Shown piece by piece: positions 35,878-47,680 of a DNA stretch of 64,000 nucleotides. The stretch is taken from positions 620,001 through 684,000 of the forward strand of contig JAHBBC010000004.1 of the NCBI GenBank assembly GCA_019915015.1, given 5' to 3'. The stretch is from Auriscalpium vulgare. Taxonomy: Eukaryota; Basidiomycota; Agaricomycetes; Russulales; Auriscalpiaceae. The notes beneath the pieces are model-generated. The model was not told where the DNA came from. It saw nothing but the letters and a program-made list of their open reading frames with translations, and ran no database searches. The translations under genes and the position numbers were made by a program. The first letter of the stretch is position 1. The number at the start of each line of letters is the position of its first letter.

Positions 35878-36088
35878 CTCAATACAGGGCTGGATGGATG
35901 ATCCTGTAACTCTGTACAATTGCAAGTACATGAAATAATGATGAAGACTACTTAATTGTTGCTATAACACTATCCCTGAAACACTTCGGTAATATGCATG
36001 CTTTCTCAAGCCACCGGTACTAAGCACCAAATGGGGTTGTCACTGCTGGCCAGCCTTGAGCCAGCATCAGAACAAGGTTACGACCCCT
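35878..36088. repeat. Flank module at the right end of the array
   Basis: After 105 bp of the fifteenth unit, the sequence changes inside the shared head to AGCTCAATACAGGGCTGG..CAAGGTTACGACCC. The same module is at about 4814-5024 and 47777-47988, where it stands head-to-head with an inverted unit. Here it follows the units directly. No coding signal. Confidence 0.8.
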
Positions 36089-36469
36089 GGGCTGGGGCAT
36101 GTTTTGAGTAAACAATATAATATCAACATGATCATGTGTGATAATGTCAGCGATGATGTCATTCCGGGGTCTTAAATTGTGTTTAAAACCCGGAGTGATG
36201 TCATCGTCTTTCTGCTACCGCTGTTCAAGCCCTGCAATATATCACTGTTTTGCAGCTTCTGTAGGTGCTCTATGGTCTGAAATATACTGCAAATGAAGCA
36301 ATGTATGTGAATCATTCCGGGCAAATGAGAGGAAGGTGAAAGTGCAAGTGGATGTGAGCGGACATAGCGTGGGAGTGAATTCCCAAAAAAGGCGACACAG
36401 ATGATCGTTGCATGGGTTGAAAAAATGCTGGATGTAGATAACATAAGCAATGATTCAAAGGAATCGTAA
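36089..36469. repeat. Linker copy plus diverged 111 bp unit fragment
   Basis: 36089-36358 is the inverse of the 12464-12734 linker. 36359-36469 is a diverged version of the unit stretch around GTGGGAGTGAATTCC..GGAATCGTAA. Read from the other strand it begins with TTACGATTCC, the same ten bases that begin both palindrome ends. Confidence 0.75.
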
Positions 36470-37048
36470 CGGCGCTGCAGGGCATGCACGATAAGGGAAT
36501 AGTCCGCGACGATTATGGGCGCAACGCGCTGGGGCGCATGATGAAGTACTATGACGAAAGGTGCGTCGGTCGAGCAAGAGGCCAAGTGGGTTGGGGCTGA
36601 CCGTCCCGAGCCAGAGGTCTTCCTGGGAACACGAATATTTTGCGTTGGCTGCTTGGACGGGAGCCGATATCATTAAAGGCGTATATTGCACGAGAGCTGA
36701 GTGCGGTGAGGCAGTAGTAGCGAGCGAAGTAGATCGCTTGTACTCCTCTGCGGCCTCGTCATCCCGAGACTAATCGCAGTGTGCTATCGAGTGTGCGTGC
36801 TTGGACGCCATTCTTGCTGCCGCAGCCTCACGCATTTAGCACATCAGATAGGACACCACCTAGCCTCTGCTCGTTTGATAAGATGAATGTAGCTTTGGAC
36901 TTGGAGGCGAGAAGGCGCACAGACTCAAGAAGGAATTCATTCGGTTCAATATATGACATGAAGCCGGTCCAGGGCTATCTGTACATCTGCGAAGAAGAGA
37001 ATCAAAAAAAGGGGTAGTGTATGAGTATGAAGTACAAGAAGGTCTGCA
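36470..37048. other. No gene recognised
   Basis: Single-copy-looking sequence between the repeat block and the 3' end of the MYND gene. It probably contains that gene's 3' untranslated region. The small frames lack family motifs. Confidence 0.4.
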
Positions 37049-38311
37049 TCAGTGGAGCACATACTCCTTGACTTCATTCTCTCCGAAAACCGCTCCCATC
37101 AGGGTAGCATTTCCGTAGGATATCTCCGGCAGCTTATTATCATGCGAGACATCACATATCGACGGAGAAACAAACGCAGTAAAGACCAACAACATCTTTC
37201 CGGCCAGTGGGGTGATGAACTGGAGCAGTGTTTTACCCCTATCCCGAGCGGATCGAATCAGGCGGGTCGCCTCTTCCTGAGCTTTACCAGCCTCGGCCGG
37301 TATGTAGACGTAGCGAAGTGCATAGCAATAAGGAGGAGCGGTATCAAAAGAGACGCAAATGGCAATTTGGGAGAGAGGGACACCGGGATGCAGTCGCGCG
37401 GCCCGGGAGCGGATATCTTCCGCGTCACTCAGAGTGTTCTGCACTGCAAGGTTAAGTGTGAACATGATGTCCGATCTGGTCGGGACGTTGTTTCCAAGGC
37501 GTAGGGCTGTCTTCTTTTAGTTGACTTACATTTGCGGCGAAGAAAAACGGGAGGACACGTACAGAGTTGGAGTTGGACAGAGCAACACCTCTTATGTTCA
37601 CTCCATTCCGCGATCTGACAGGCTGGCGAGCAATAGAGGGCAAATTTGCACCGAGAGCATCTTTTCATGGCGGTTTTCTCGAAGGATGTGCAACACTTGG
37701 AGGGCACGATCAGGTTGATACTCTCATCACCAAATACCACTCACATGCTGGCATGATGCCTGTGATTTCCGATCCAGTCGTGCCTTGATACGGGCGGAGA
37801 ACTCCATCTCTCTCTGCAAGTGAAGCCATGCCTCCTTCGCTGTACCATCCTTGAAGGTCTCCGGTGCGATATCCATGTTGAGAGCGCGGAAGCTACCATC
37901 AATGACACCGACAAGGGACCGGTTGAATAAATAATATGGCATGGTGCTGAGAGGCCGGAGTAGTTCCCACTGTTCCTCCGCATTGTACTGATCGAGCACT
38001 GGACAAAGAGCAGCGCATGCTTGAAGGAGGCCCTCACGCACGGAACTCCTCAGCCGACGGGAGATGTTACCAACTTGTACGATTTTTGAGAGGATGGAAA
38101 AGGTCGGAGACACGGCGCGGCGCATGGTGGAATCCTCGTGGTCGCGCCTGTTTGCGAGGGCAACGGCCGTCCGTGTGACCACTGATATTCCGCTTTGGTC
38201 GACTATCGCAAACGGCATCGGGTCCCATTTACGTGCCAGAGTGTAAAGTAGGAGTAGATGAATGCCGATTGTCGTGGCTGAGCAATCGCGGTCCTTGAGC
38301 ACGGCATGGAT
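37049..38311 (-). pseudogene. MYND-type zinc-finger protein, 3' part (gene split by the LINE)
   Basis: On the minus strand, coding resumes at 38311, in the target duplication (codons for I-H-A-V-L), and runs to 37745. Then come a 49 nt intron (37744-37696, GTGAGT..AAG), exon 37695-37530, an 86 nt intron (37529-37444, GTAAGT..CAG) and a last exon 37443-37049. The middle exon holds the MYND finger: CC..F, AMKRCSRCKFALYCSPAC, then EWSEHKRCC, with Cys/His spacing suited to two zinc ions. The flanking helical regions resemble the large MYND-protein family of Agaricomycetes, whose members probably mediate protein contacts. Frames join correctly across both introns. The first ~280 nt of the open frame above 38311 belong to the LINE leader, not to this gene. 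Confidence 0.85.
38297..38311. repeat. LINE target-site duplication, left copy
   Basis: GAGCACGGCATGGAT, identical to 46948-46962. It lies inside the MYND coding sequence. Confidence 0.9.
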
Positions 38312-39049
38312 CAAGAGAGCACCTTGAACCGCAACCACCATCATGGTCGGTTTTTCCCACGCTTCGGCGTGGGGAGGTTTCGATGACCAGCTGCGCCTAG
38401 GGACGACTAGCTCGCCCAGCCAGCCTGTGATAACGTTGACAGACCCCCGTCTGGCTCCCCCTGCACGGCAGCTACTCGATGCTACAGACACCGCGGCAGA
38501 GCAGCCAAACCAACGCAGAGTGGCACACACACCACCCCTTACCACGATGCCCACACGGCAACCCCACCCCAAGCCACCTAGAGTGTTCACTCACCCTGCG
38601 ACCCACACGTACATACACTCCACTAGCTGTCATGTAGGCCAGTGCCCCCCCCTCCACGCACCATCCCCCAATACTATGAACACCTGAGCCACTGAACCCA
38701 TACGCGCGAGAGCGCGGTCACGTGTGACCGAAAGAACAAAGCGCCCGCCACCCGTCGCTAGAGAAAACAAAGCCCTAACCGCCACGCCACCCCGCCACTG
38801 AAAGAACAAGGCCCCTTTCACGGGGCAGCCATAACAACAACATGTCTCCATTTGACGGACAAAGCAAGACGGCAAGCCGCGAACAAAGACAACATGACGC
38901 AATACACGCACGCACATATAAGGCAAACACCTCCCCCCCAACACTCGCAGTCTTCACGACACGAAGGCGTATAAGTCTACACGCACTCCAACAACCCCTC
39001 AGCAGCCCCCCACATCTGTTTCTTTCCCCTCCCCTTTCCTACAAACCTA
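38312..39049. other. LINE 5' leader
   Basis: C-rich leader of the LINE with no coding signal I trust. An internal promoter is expected in full-length LINEs, but I cannot point to it. Frames on the minus strand that run from here into the MYND gene are artefacts of the insertion. Confidence 0.6.
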
Positions 39050-39211
39050 ATGGCCAACGGAAACCGTAGAACCACGCGCAAATCAGCCAGCGTAAACATA
39101 CCCGCCGAAACCAAGGCCACAAAGAACTTGCAGTCGACCAATACGAGCAGTAAGCAACCACCAGGGTCTCCACCCTCTCCACGCAATATAATAACCACGA
39201 ACGACAGATAA
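39050..39211 (+). CDS. Short ORF before LINE ORF1, possible original ORF1 N-terminus
   Basis: An ATG at 39050 in good context opens 53 codons of basic, Ser/Thr/Asn-rich protein (MANGNRRTTRKSAS..) ending at TAA 39209-39211. The main ORF1 frame lies in another phase just downstream and has no ATG until 39309. An indel near 39200 may have separated the true N-terminus. It could also be a real short upstream ORF. Confidence 0.4.
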   Translation: MANGNRRTTRKSASVNIPAETKATKNLQSTNTSSKQPPGSPPSPRNIITTNDR

Positions 39212-39230
39212 CACCCCTGCGAACACGCAA

Positions 39231-41069
39231 GTGCAGACGGAGACCCAGACGGCCCCGTCGCCCCCGGAGCGCCCCCTCTCCCCACTCTCCGACCCGGAGG
39301 ACGAGAACATGGAGGTAGACCCCAAGGGCACCTCAGACAGCCACGAGGAAAACATGCCTCCCTCCAAAGAGGACAACACGCAGTACACGTCGGGTACACA
39401 CCTGCTCATACACACTCTCCACCTCCACGCCGTTAATGCGACGACCCTCATAGCCTATGCGTCCAAGAACCCCTTCGAGGCCCTCAACGGCAACGCCGGG
39501 AGGACTGATGGAGACACCCCAACGGGCAGGGAACCACCTGCCCCATCCCCCACCGGCACGGCCGAGTCCAGGCGCGCCCCCGGACAAGACACGGCCACGG
39601 CCTCCACGCCGGCCGCAGACATCCCCGAGACCCCAACGCGCTCCCATAACGCGACGCCCCAAGATCCGAAGATATCTTTCGGAGGAGTGGACTCGAGCAA
39701 CTGGGCGGAAGGGGCGCGCGAGCACTTCACGGAGGCACAGAGCGCCCAATTCACCTTCGGACACACGGAACACTTCATGAACGCCCCCAGTGTAGGACTC
39801 ACCCCAGACGGGGAAGTATGTTTTGTCTCAGACACCGTCGGAGGAGATCATCACGGCCGAGAGACCCTGCGCCCAAAGAAGCGTGCCCGTCCCGACCCCG
39901 AGCCCGAAAGGCCATCTAGCCCACCCACCGCTCCTGACACACCGACCCCGCCGGCGCGTCGCCGCCCTGTCCCCTCCCAACCTGGCGCCGCCAAACAAGG
40001 CCCAACGAAGACGACAGCCACGGCGCAAGATTTCCTCGACCAAATGTCACTCTCGAAGGCGAGCGCCCCACTCAAAGCCTCGAGCCACACTCCCGACCCC
40101 CCAGTCGAGATCTTCACGGGCGGACCATTCCCCACCATCTACGACTCCCACGCCGCCGCCCCCCTCGACAACATTGACAAGGACCAAGTCGCGGAATGGT
40201 GGTCGATACCCGGGTTCAAGGTCCTACCCCGGGTCCTCGGCAAAGCAGCCTGGGACCCGAAAGCCCTGGCCACCCTGGCCGCCAAGATGTCAGTGATGGT
40301 CGCCGAGGGTTTCGGAGAGAGTGACCCCCTCATTGCGTCACCGATCCCGGCGGTAGAAGGCAACTCGAGCACCCCCGCTCCCTCCACTTTCCTCCTACAC
40401 GGCATCGCGGAGGAGACGGCCAACACAGCCCTGGGCATGGAGATCCTGGACACGAAAGAGATTTTGGTCCAGGTCCTGCCCTTCAAATTACGGAACCCCG
40501 CCCTCGTCCTACTCATTGAAGGCTTCTCCACGACGAGAATCGAGCTCATCCGCGATGTCATTGACAAGACTTGGTGCAGCGACGCCTCGGGCACCCGCCT
40601 CACGGAGTTCATCAAAGAGTCAGAGGAGGAAGACGAATCCCCTCTCACCGTCACGCAAGTCTCCAACTTCCTCTCGTCGCTCCGGGTCACCCGCATCGAC
40701 ATGAAAGGAACCGGAGCTATCCTGATCCCACACTTTGCGGCCATCACCGACTCCGAGACTATCACCTCCCTGAAGCACTGGATCACGGTCCGCGATCACT
40801 TGGCGAGTCTCACCTATCGCTCGAACATGATAGGTACAGGATCTGTGATCCCTTATTTCGACTGCCCACTCTGCCACGGCTGCGACCACCCCCGCGGCCT
40901 GTGCCCCTTCCCCCTCATCCCAGGCCGGCATGGACCAGGGAGCAAGGCAGAACACGCCCCGAAGGCGTCTAGGGGACGTGGGGGCGCGCGAGGCGGCTCG
41001 CGTGGACGGGCCAGGACTACGCCCTACGACGACTCGCGCGATGGGTCCCGCCGGGGCCGCCGCTACTAA
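39231..41069 (+). CDS. LINE ORF1 protein (Gag-like, CCHC knuckle)
   Basis: A 612-codon open frame. The first codon shown is GTG; the first in-frame ATG is at 39309. The N-terminal half is Pro/Ser/Thr-rich and low in order. The C-terminal half is more structured (about residues 300-560) and ends with one CX2CX4HX4C knuckle (CPLCHGCDHPRGLC, near residues 545-558) and an Arg/Gly-rich tail suited to RNA binding. ORF1 proteins of LINEs coat the element RNA. It lies about 500 bp before ORF2. High GC and codon use match ORF2 less than expected, and the N-terminus may be shifted relative to 39050. Confidence 0.8.
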   Translation: MQTETQTAPSPPERPLSPLSDPEDENMEVDPKGTSDSHEENMPPSKEDNTQYTSGTHLLIHTLHLHAVNATTLIAYASKNPFEALNGNAGRTDGDTPTGREPPAPSPTGTAESRRAPGQDTATASTPAADIPETPTRSHNATPQDPKISFGGVDSSNWAEGAREHFTEAQSAQFTFGHTEHFMNAPSVGLTPDGEVCFVSDTVGGDHHGRETLRPKKRARPDPEPERPSSPPTAPDTPTPPARRRPVPSQPGAAKQGPTKTTATAQDFLDQMSLSKASAPLKASSHTPDPPVEIFTGGPFPTIYDSHAAAPLDNIDKDQVAEWWSIPGFKVLPRVLGKAAWDPKALATLAAKMSVMVAEGFGESDPLIASPIPAVEGNSSTPAPSTFLLHGIAEETANTALGMEILDTKEILVQVLPFKLRNPALVLLIEGFSTTRIELIRDVIDKTWCSDASGTRLTEFIKESEEEDESPLTVTQVSNFLSSLRVTRIDMKGTGAILIPHFAAITDSETITSLKHWITVRDHLASLTYRSNMIGTGSVIPYFDCPLCHGCDHPRGLCPFPLIPGRHGPGSKAEHAPKASRGRGGARGGSRGRARTTPYDDSRDGSRRGRRY

Positions 41070-41577
41070 ACCCAAGTCCTACCCAAGACTAATCAGCCCA
41101 TAGAATCCCGCACGTACTGATACATACGTACGACGCTCGATGCACGAGTAGGGCCACAGTATAATGAATAAGATGCATATGCTTACTTCTATCTCACACA
41201 ACCACGAGAACCTCTCAAAATAAGAGTACGCACCGCTGCTAACGCCCGGACGTAAGTTGAGCGGACCCCCCTTGCGAACTCAGAAAATTCTTGTGATCGG
41301 GGATCACGGGGAAATACCCGATCACACAAAATTGCGAACCGCCCACATTTACTGACCGCACGCGGGACAGGAAAGCGAGACGCGAACTCACCTCGTTGCC
41401 TGGCAAAGAGCCAAAGACCACGGAGATCTGTTTAGATCATGGACCAGCCATGCCGAGAGGCTTAAGTTGACAAAGTACTGCCTTCGGTAGCCGAGGGACT
41501 GAAGGAAAGGAAAATCGACATACGTCCACCCGCGTCGGCCGGGTCACGCCGAACACGCCCGCAAATAGTCGTACGCG
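41070..41577. other. Spacer between LINE ORF1 and ORF2
   Basis: About 500 bp with no sustained frame. The ORF2 frame is closed by TAG at 41566-41568. How ORF2 translation begins is not visible. Confidence 0.5.
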
Positions 41578-44500
41578 GTGCGTCTGAGTCCGACTGCTGC
41601 ACAATCTACACATCCATCTATCAATACCGGGTTTTTGTCGTCGAACGGTCCGAACCTCTCCGGGAGCGGAGGGAGGTCGTCCATAGCCGCCGGGACACCC
41701 CCAGATGATGCGTCCGGAGAGAGCGCAGGTGGACACGCGGTACCAGCATTACAGGCATGCCATGCCCCAGGGACCCAACAGCCCCCCTCTCCAATGCAAT
41801 TGCAGGAGGGAACACCCGGTGTAAGACCCGACACACCAGAGGAGAGACAGCCACGAGACATCCCTCAAACACGCCGTGAACCGCGCGCCGGCAAGAAGTT
41901 CAAAGCCAACGTAAAACTGGCCTGCCAGAACATGAACGGACGCACCTTCCACACCAGGAAAGGGACCTCACAGAGCATGTGGCCAGAGGTCGCCCGAATG
42001 ATAAGAGAACAGAAAATTGGCATTCTGGCACTGCAGGAAACGCATCTATCAGACACCGAGCTCAACGACCTCCAACGCAGGTACAACAAGAAGATGGTGA
42101 TCCTAAACTCGCCTCTACCAGAGAACCCAACGGGGTCGGCAGGCGTAAGCTTCGTCCTGAATAAAAACATGATCAAAACAGACCAATGCACAATGAGGGA
42201 ACTAGTTCCGGGCAGGGCGGCTCTCTTGACAATAAACTGGAACGCCCATGAAACACTGAACATAATAAATATATATGGCCCTAACCGGGCTGCCGACCAT
42301 CCGGACTTCTGGGAACAAATTAGGACGAGGCTAACAGAACTCGGAGTACACACAATAGATTACACGATGGGCGACATGAACATCGTGGAGGACGCCAGAG
42401 ACAGGGCACCACAACGCGCCGACGACGAACGAGGGGTAGAAGCGCTGCAAGAATTCAGACACGAGTTTAGCCTCTGAGATGCGTGGAGAGAGGCGTTCCT
42501 AAAAACGCAAACCTTCACCTACCGTCATAACCAAGGAATGATCAAGTCGCGCCTCGATAGAATTTACGTGGCTGACAACCGAATACCGCACACGTACGAA
42601 TGGTCCATCACCCCGAGGACCCTACCAACAGATCACGACCTGGTCTCCGTCAGACACGCCTCAGACCAAGCGCCTGATATTGGAGACGGAAGATGGACGT
42701 GGCCCCTCCACCTAGTGAGCAACAAGGCCCTACTCGAAGACGTCATCAGAACGGGCATGAGATACGAGGAGAAATTAAGCTCACCTCAACAGGACCGAGA
42801 AATCAACAACCCACAAAGAATGTGGGCCCGTTTCAAAATGATAATATTAAAGCAGAAGGACTTCGATATAGATGAAGACCTACGTGTTACCGAATCTCTG
42901 ATCGTAGAAGAACTCGATCACCTGCAACAAAAACAACGCTCAGCTGCACAGCGCGCAAGCCAAGCCCGATGGCAAGTAAAGGGTGAACAGGTAAACAAAC
43001 TCTGGTCTAAAATGAACCAGGAAGCAAAACCCAGAGACATTATGTACCGCCTCAGGAAGCCACAACCGCAAAATGGGGGAGACAACCCGAGCCAAAACCA
43101 GAGAACCAGGCACGCCCCGGAATACGAGACAAACTCGGAAGAAATGGCCCAGATAGCAGCCAGATACCACAGGGACCTCCAGAACGCCCCCGCAGAACGC
43201 CAACAAACGGCGGAAGAAGCGCAACAGAACGAGGACGACGTCATCGCGGCGATCCCGCCCGAACAAATGCTGCCAACACCAGAGCAATCGGTACTCAACA
43301 GCATGGTCTCCTACGGAGACGTCCTAAACGCCCTGAAAAAAACAAAAACAGGCTCTGCAATGGGGCTGGACGGATGTCCATACGAGCTCTGGAAAAAGCT
43401 CCATGAGATCCACATCGAACAAGTCAGAAACGACAAACCCAGTTTCGACATAGTCGGGACTTTGACGGCAGTCTTCCAAGACATACAGCGTCACGGAGTC
43501 GACCCAACAACGGACTTCTCCGAAGGGTGGATGTGCCCGATCTATAAAAAGGGAGACCGCACGGACATCGCAAATTACCGCCCTATAACGCTACTAAACA
43601 CAGACTACAAACTACTCACAAAAGCCCTGGCAGTTAATCTGAGACGCGAAGTAAGCTCCATGGTCCACACAGACCAAGCGGGATTTGTCCCGGGCCGTTC
43701 AATCTTCAACCATATTAGGCTGGCCCAAACGATGATCCACTACGCAGAAGCAATGAGCGAAGATGGTGTGATAATGGCACTGGATCAAGAAAAAGCGTAC
43801 GATAAAATAAAACACGACTATCTCTGGAAAGTCCTCCGGAAATTCCGTCTGCCAGAGATCTTCATTACCACGGTAAAATCCCTATACAAGCACGCAAACA
43901 CCAAAGTGAATAAAAACGGGCACTTCAGTGACGATATCCGCATAACACGAGGAGTACGGCAGGGCAACCCACTTTCGTGCCTCCTTTTCGACCTGGCGAT
44001 CGAGCCCCTCGCTTGTATGTTCCGAAAAGCGCCTAACGTAAAAGGCTTTGAAATCCCAGGTCTAGTGAATAAACTGGTGATAAATCTTTTCGCAGACGAC
44101 ACCCTGCTCTACCTGTCAAAGGAAGACAACTACGAGGATGTCACAGAAATCCTATCGCGATGGTGCGCAGCATCTGGTGCAAAATTCAATATAACAAAGA
44201 CCGAGATCATACCGATAGGAAAACCAGAATACAGGAAAGAGGTAGTATCCTCACAAAAGATAAATGAAAACGACTCACGAATCGGAGATGAGATCCGCAT
44301 CACAGAAGACGGCCAGGTAACTCGATACCTTGGATCATGGGTAGGAAATGGCGGCGACGACTCTGTCCCCTGGGGACGAGTATTAGATAAAGTCAACACG
44401 CACCTCACAAGATGGAAACAAACCTTCCCATCAATCATGGCCAAGAAACACGTGGTCCAGATGTTCGCTGGGGGATGCTCCCAATTCCTTGCGAAAGCCC

Positions 44501-46728
44501 AAGGCGTGCCGAAACACATAGAGAGTGCCCTAATAAAGCAAATTAAGAATTTTATCTGGTCAGAAGACACCAGAACGGCGCCGATTGACCTAAAGCCCCT
44601 GTACCGGCCGAAAGCTGAAGGAGGGATCAACCTCCTAGACATTCAGGCTAGAAACGAGGCCATTGAGCTCATGTGGCTCAAAGACTACCTCGACCTCACC
44701 GAAACCCGGCCCACGTGGGCATACCTGACGGACACATTGATAAACCGAACGCTACCGAACGTGCACACAGTGGCGCAACTAAATACTTTCCTGCAACGCT
44801 GGTCACCCCCGCTACGAGGAAGAACGGATAACACGAGACTACCAACTGAAATCAGCAGGATGCTACAAACGGCGAAAACGTACAACGCACAGTTTACGGT
44901 CCTCAAATTATCGAAGGAGCTCAGACGACAACTCCCAGCCTGGTACCACCTAGACACGGACAAACCCAAACCGATAGCAGCGAAGTTGCAGTGCCTCATG
45001 TACACACACAAAGTAAGAAATGCGGGGGACCTCACCAAAGTAATCGAAAGACTCCCACCTGGCAGAACAGGTCGCCCCCACTACCCGATGGCCCGATGCG
45101 CGTGTCCACAATGCAAGGAAGATGTAAGGGCGGGATGCGACAACCCCCACAAGTGTGCCCTTGAAGCAAAAGAGATCCTGCGCAGGCACAACCAAAAAAC
45201 AAACCCCTTGGCAGAATCCCTGAAAGACGGACTAACACTTACAAAGCGACGCCGTGACAAAAACATCCGCGCGATGACAAACAAGACAAGTGCTGTCCTC
45301 TTCAACCCCTCCGTGACAGCGTCAAAGTTGCTAGCGGACTGCTTCAGAGTCTTCACAGACCCGGCAGCCGCCGCACCAATCCCGGCATACCAACTGACGA
45401 GACCACAGAACGGCCTAAACCTCCAAGAAGACCCTTTAGTGATCTACACAGATGGCTCATGCATGAACAATGGCAAATTAAACTCACGCTGCGGAAGCGG
45501 CATATGGGTCAACGAGAACAGCCCACTTAACCTTGCCGCCAGAATAGGTGGAAACACGAAAACAAACCAGGTCGGCGAGCTAGCGGCAGTCATACTGGCA
45601 CTGCTGCGCGTCGACAACTTCAGACCAATTCACTTCAAAACGGACTCGGAATATGTAAAAAAAGGACTCACGGAACATCTTCAAACATGGGAGGACCGCG
45701 GATGGATCCGCATCGAGCATAGAGACCTCTTCCAAAAAGCGGTGGACCTCTTGCGCCGCCGCTCTGCCCCAACCTGGTTCGAATGGATCAAGGGACATAG
45801 TGGGGACCCTGGGAACGACGGGGCTGATGAATACGCAGACATGGGAGCACGTAAAGACATACCAACGATAATTGACCTTAATATAAAGCCGGAGTGGAAC
45901 CTCACAGGAGCAAAACTAGCCACCTTGACGCAGGCCATAGCGTACCAAGGCATCAGAGAAAGGGCAGGCCAGGATGACAGATCAGGGCCCCAAGCGAAAC
46001 TGAACCTCGCACGCGACGCCCTAGAAGCCTTCACAGGGAGTCAGGAGACCGACGCGACACTGTGGAAGGGCATCACACACCGCGACATCAGGAAACCGAT
46101 CCAAACCTTCCTATACCGCGCCTACCATAACAGCTACAAATTAGGAGACTTCTGGATTAAAATACAAGACCACAAAAAGGCACGATGTGAGGTGTGCGAC
46201 GACCCAGAGGAGTCCCTCTCGCACATACTTTTTGAATGCGACTCCGACCCGCGAAACATCATCTGGAAATTAGCAAGAGACCTCTGGCCACACGGAGATG
46301 AAACGTGGCTGCACCTCTCACTAGGAACAATCCTAGCATGCGGTAACCTCACTGTCAAGCAAAGGACCGGAGATGGGGGTGAAGAGGAAGAGGAACAAGA
46401 GCGGAAGCGCGACTCGGGCGCAACACGCCTACTCAAGATCATCATATCCGAATCGGCTCACCTAATCTGGCGGCTCCGATGCGAAAGACAAATCGGAGGC
46501 TGCACACACACTGCCACCTCAATCACGAGGAGATGGCATCAAGCCATCAATGACAGACTAGTAATAGATCAGATTGCAGCACGAAACATAATCAGAACAG
46601 AGAGCAATTACCAGTGCGTGGAAGACACATGGAAGGGAACTTTGAAGGACGAACGCTTCCTCCCCTTCGAATGGGCAAAAGCAAAAGAGGTTTTAGTGGG
46701 TATTGTCCCGCCCAGGCCCCCTATTTAA
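41578..46728 (+). pseudogene. LINE ORF2: endonuclease, reverse transcriptase, RNase H; interrupted by one TGA
   Basis: One frame of 1,717 codons broken only by TGA at 42475-42477. The frame opens after TAG 41566; the first ATG is 41791. The APE-type endonuclease has QNMNGR, LQETH, INIYGPN, MGDMN and, beyond the stop, SRLDRIYV and TDHDLV. The reverse transcriptase has MCPIYKKGD, YRPITLL, AGFVPGRS, ALDQEKAYD, GVRQGNPLS and the catalytic FADD near 44090. A Cys cluster (CACPQC..CDNPHKC) follows near 45100. RNase H keeps its acidic residues: TDGS, GELAAV, TDSEYV and the GHSGDPGNDGAD block. A final CX2CX8HX4C knuckle (CEVCDDPEESLSHILFEC) is near 46190. All catalytic motifs are present, so a single base change separates this copy from an open ORF2. 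The part after the stop reopens at ATG 42538. Confidence 0.93.
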
Positions 46729-46947
46729 CGGATGTGAGCGGGCGGAGTACCGAGTCCCACACAGTGTGTGTAAATGCATTTTTCCTCGGACGGACCCCTG
46801 GGTCTGCTTTAGCGGGTTGGAAGGAACTAACGGTATAGGAGATGATATTGCTCTACCATAGGTATAGTAATACTTCGTACCCCCTTAGCACTTCGCGACT
46901 GGTAGTTAGCACCTGAATAACCATATCGCTTGTCCAAAAAAAAAAAA

Positions 46948-46962
46948 GAGCACGGCATGGAT
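46948..46962. repeat. LINE target-site duplication, right copy
   Basis: GAGCACGGCATGGAT directly after the poly-A run; identical to 38297-38311. Confidence 0.9.
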
Positions 46963-47680
46963 GTGGGACAGCGCGACTCGTGCAATGCGGGCAGGAAACC
47001 CAGCAATCTCTACGAATTGCTGAAGAAGCAATGTGTCTGAGGTGATAAGTCGCCAGGCCAACGTTGTTGAATGAGCATCAGTTGGGATCTCTTTGAGCCA
47101 GAGCCGGGCGGCGAGCTCCGCGATGCCATCGGTAGCGACCGTATATTCTTGCGCTGGGTGTTGAATGCCAGAAACTGTATGTGTGATGAGTTGGTGAACA
47201 GTGCGTCTTTCCTCCGGTGTCATTCGAGGGAAGAGTTCCAGAAAGAAAGTTGACCAGTGATACATCCCATCCCAGGCGGTCGCGAGCAGGGCTGTGAAGC
47301 GTTCGGAGTCAAAGTCAGAGGTAGGCCTCTTCTTCTTGGGTTCACCAAGGCATTGCATGCCGCGTAGACTCCAATGCGCGCACCCGAGAGCGGAGAGAGT
47401 AGCGGGGTCGGGATCTGTGAAGGGGTGTGGCATCTTTAATGGAGCAAGATGGTTGCAGAATATGTCCATAGTGATGAAGCCCCGGGATTCATATGGATCC
47501 ATCATCGCCACTGTTGCGTGGGCCTGGACAGAGACAACACAACCCTCCCTTGCAGCCGTGACAATCTGGGGCGACGTTCTCGTCGTCAGGGACAAAGCAA
47601 GCCGGACCTTCAATGCAGCGTACCTGAGGGCTTCTCATAGCGTCTGCGACCTCGGACAACTCAAAGTGAAAGGCCTCCAA
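46963..47680 (-). pseudogene. MYND-type zinc-finger protein, 5' part (gene split by the LINE)
   Basis: This is the upstream portion of the gene continued at 38311. Exon 1 (about 47680-47624) encodes EAFHFELSEVADAMRSPQ. A probable 79 nt intron (47623-47545, GTACGC..GGAG) follows, then a long exon with ATVAMMDPYESRG, DIFCNHLAPLK and later AARLWLKEIPTDAH, ending at RVALSHIHAVL where the LINE entered. The DLSEVADAMR and DPxSRG patterns are those of N-termini of Agaricomycete MYND proteins. The reading frame is continuous across the target duplication, so the gene was probably intact before insertion. Exon 1 has TTG where ATG is expected, so either the start is mutated or an upstream exon exists. 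Confidence 0.78.

Larger units (their letters stand above)
38312..46947 (+). mobile_element. Full-length Tad-like non-LTR retrotransposon (LINE) inserted in the MYND gene
   Basis: An 8,636 bp element lies between 15 bp direct repeats and ends in 12 A residues (46936-46947). Parts in order: a leader of about 740 bp, ORF1 with a CCHC knuckle, and ORF2 with endonuclease, reverse transcriptase, CX2C cluster, RNase H and a C-terminal zinc knuckle. RNase H together with an APE-type endonuclease fits the Tad clade of fungi. Poly-A and a 15 bp target duplication fit target-primed reverse transcription. The presence of the leader and ORF1 suggests a full-length insertion. One in-frame TGA interrupts ORF2, and the ORF1 start may be frameshifted. 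Confidence 0.92.

Noticed and set aside
38312..38590. N-terminus of the MYND protein from an ATG at 38590
   Set aside because: This stretch is LINE leader; the target duplication places the gene-LINE junction at 38311.
41578..42477. Separate endonuclease gene next to a separate RT gene
   Set aside because: Both are in one frame separated by a single TGA, and the endonuclease domain continues past the stop.
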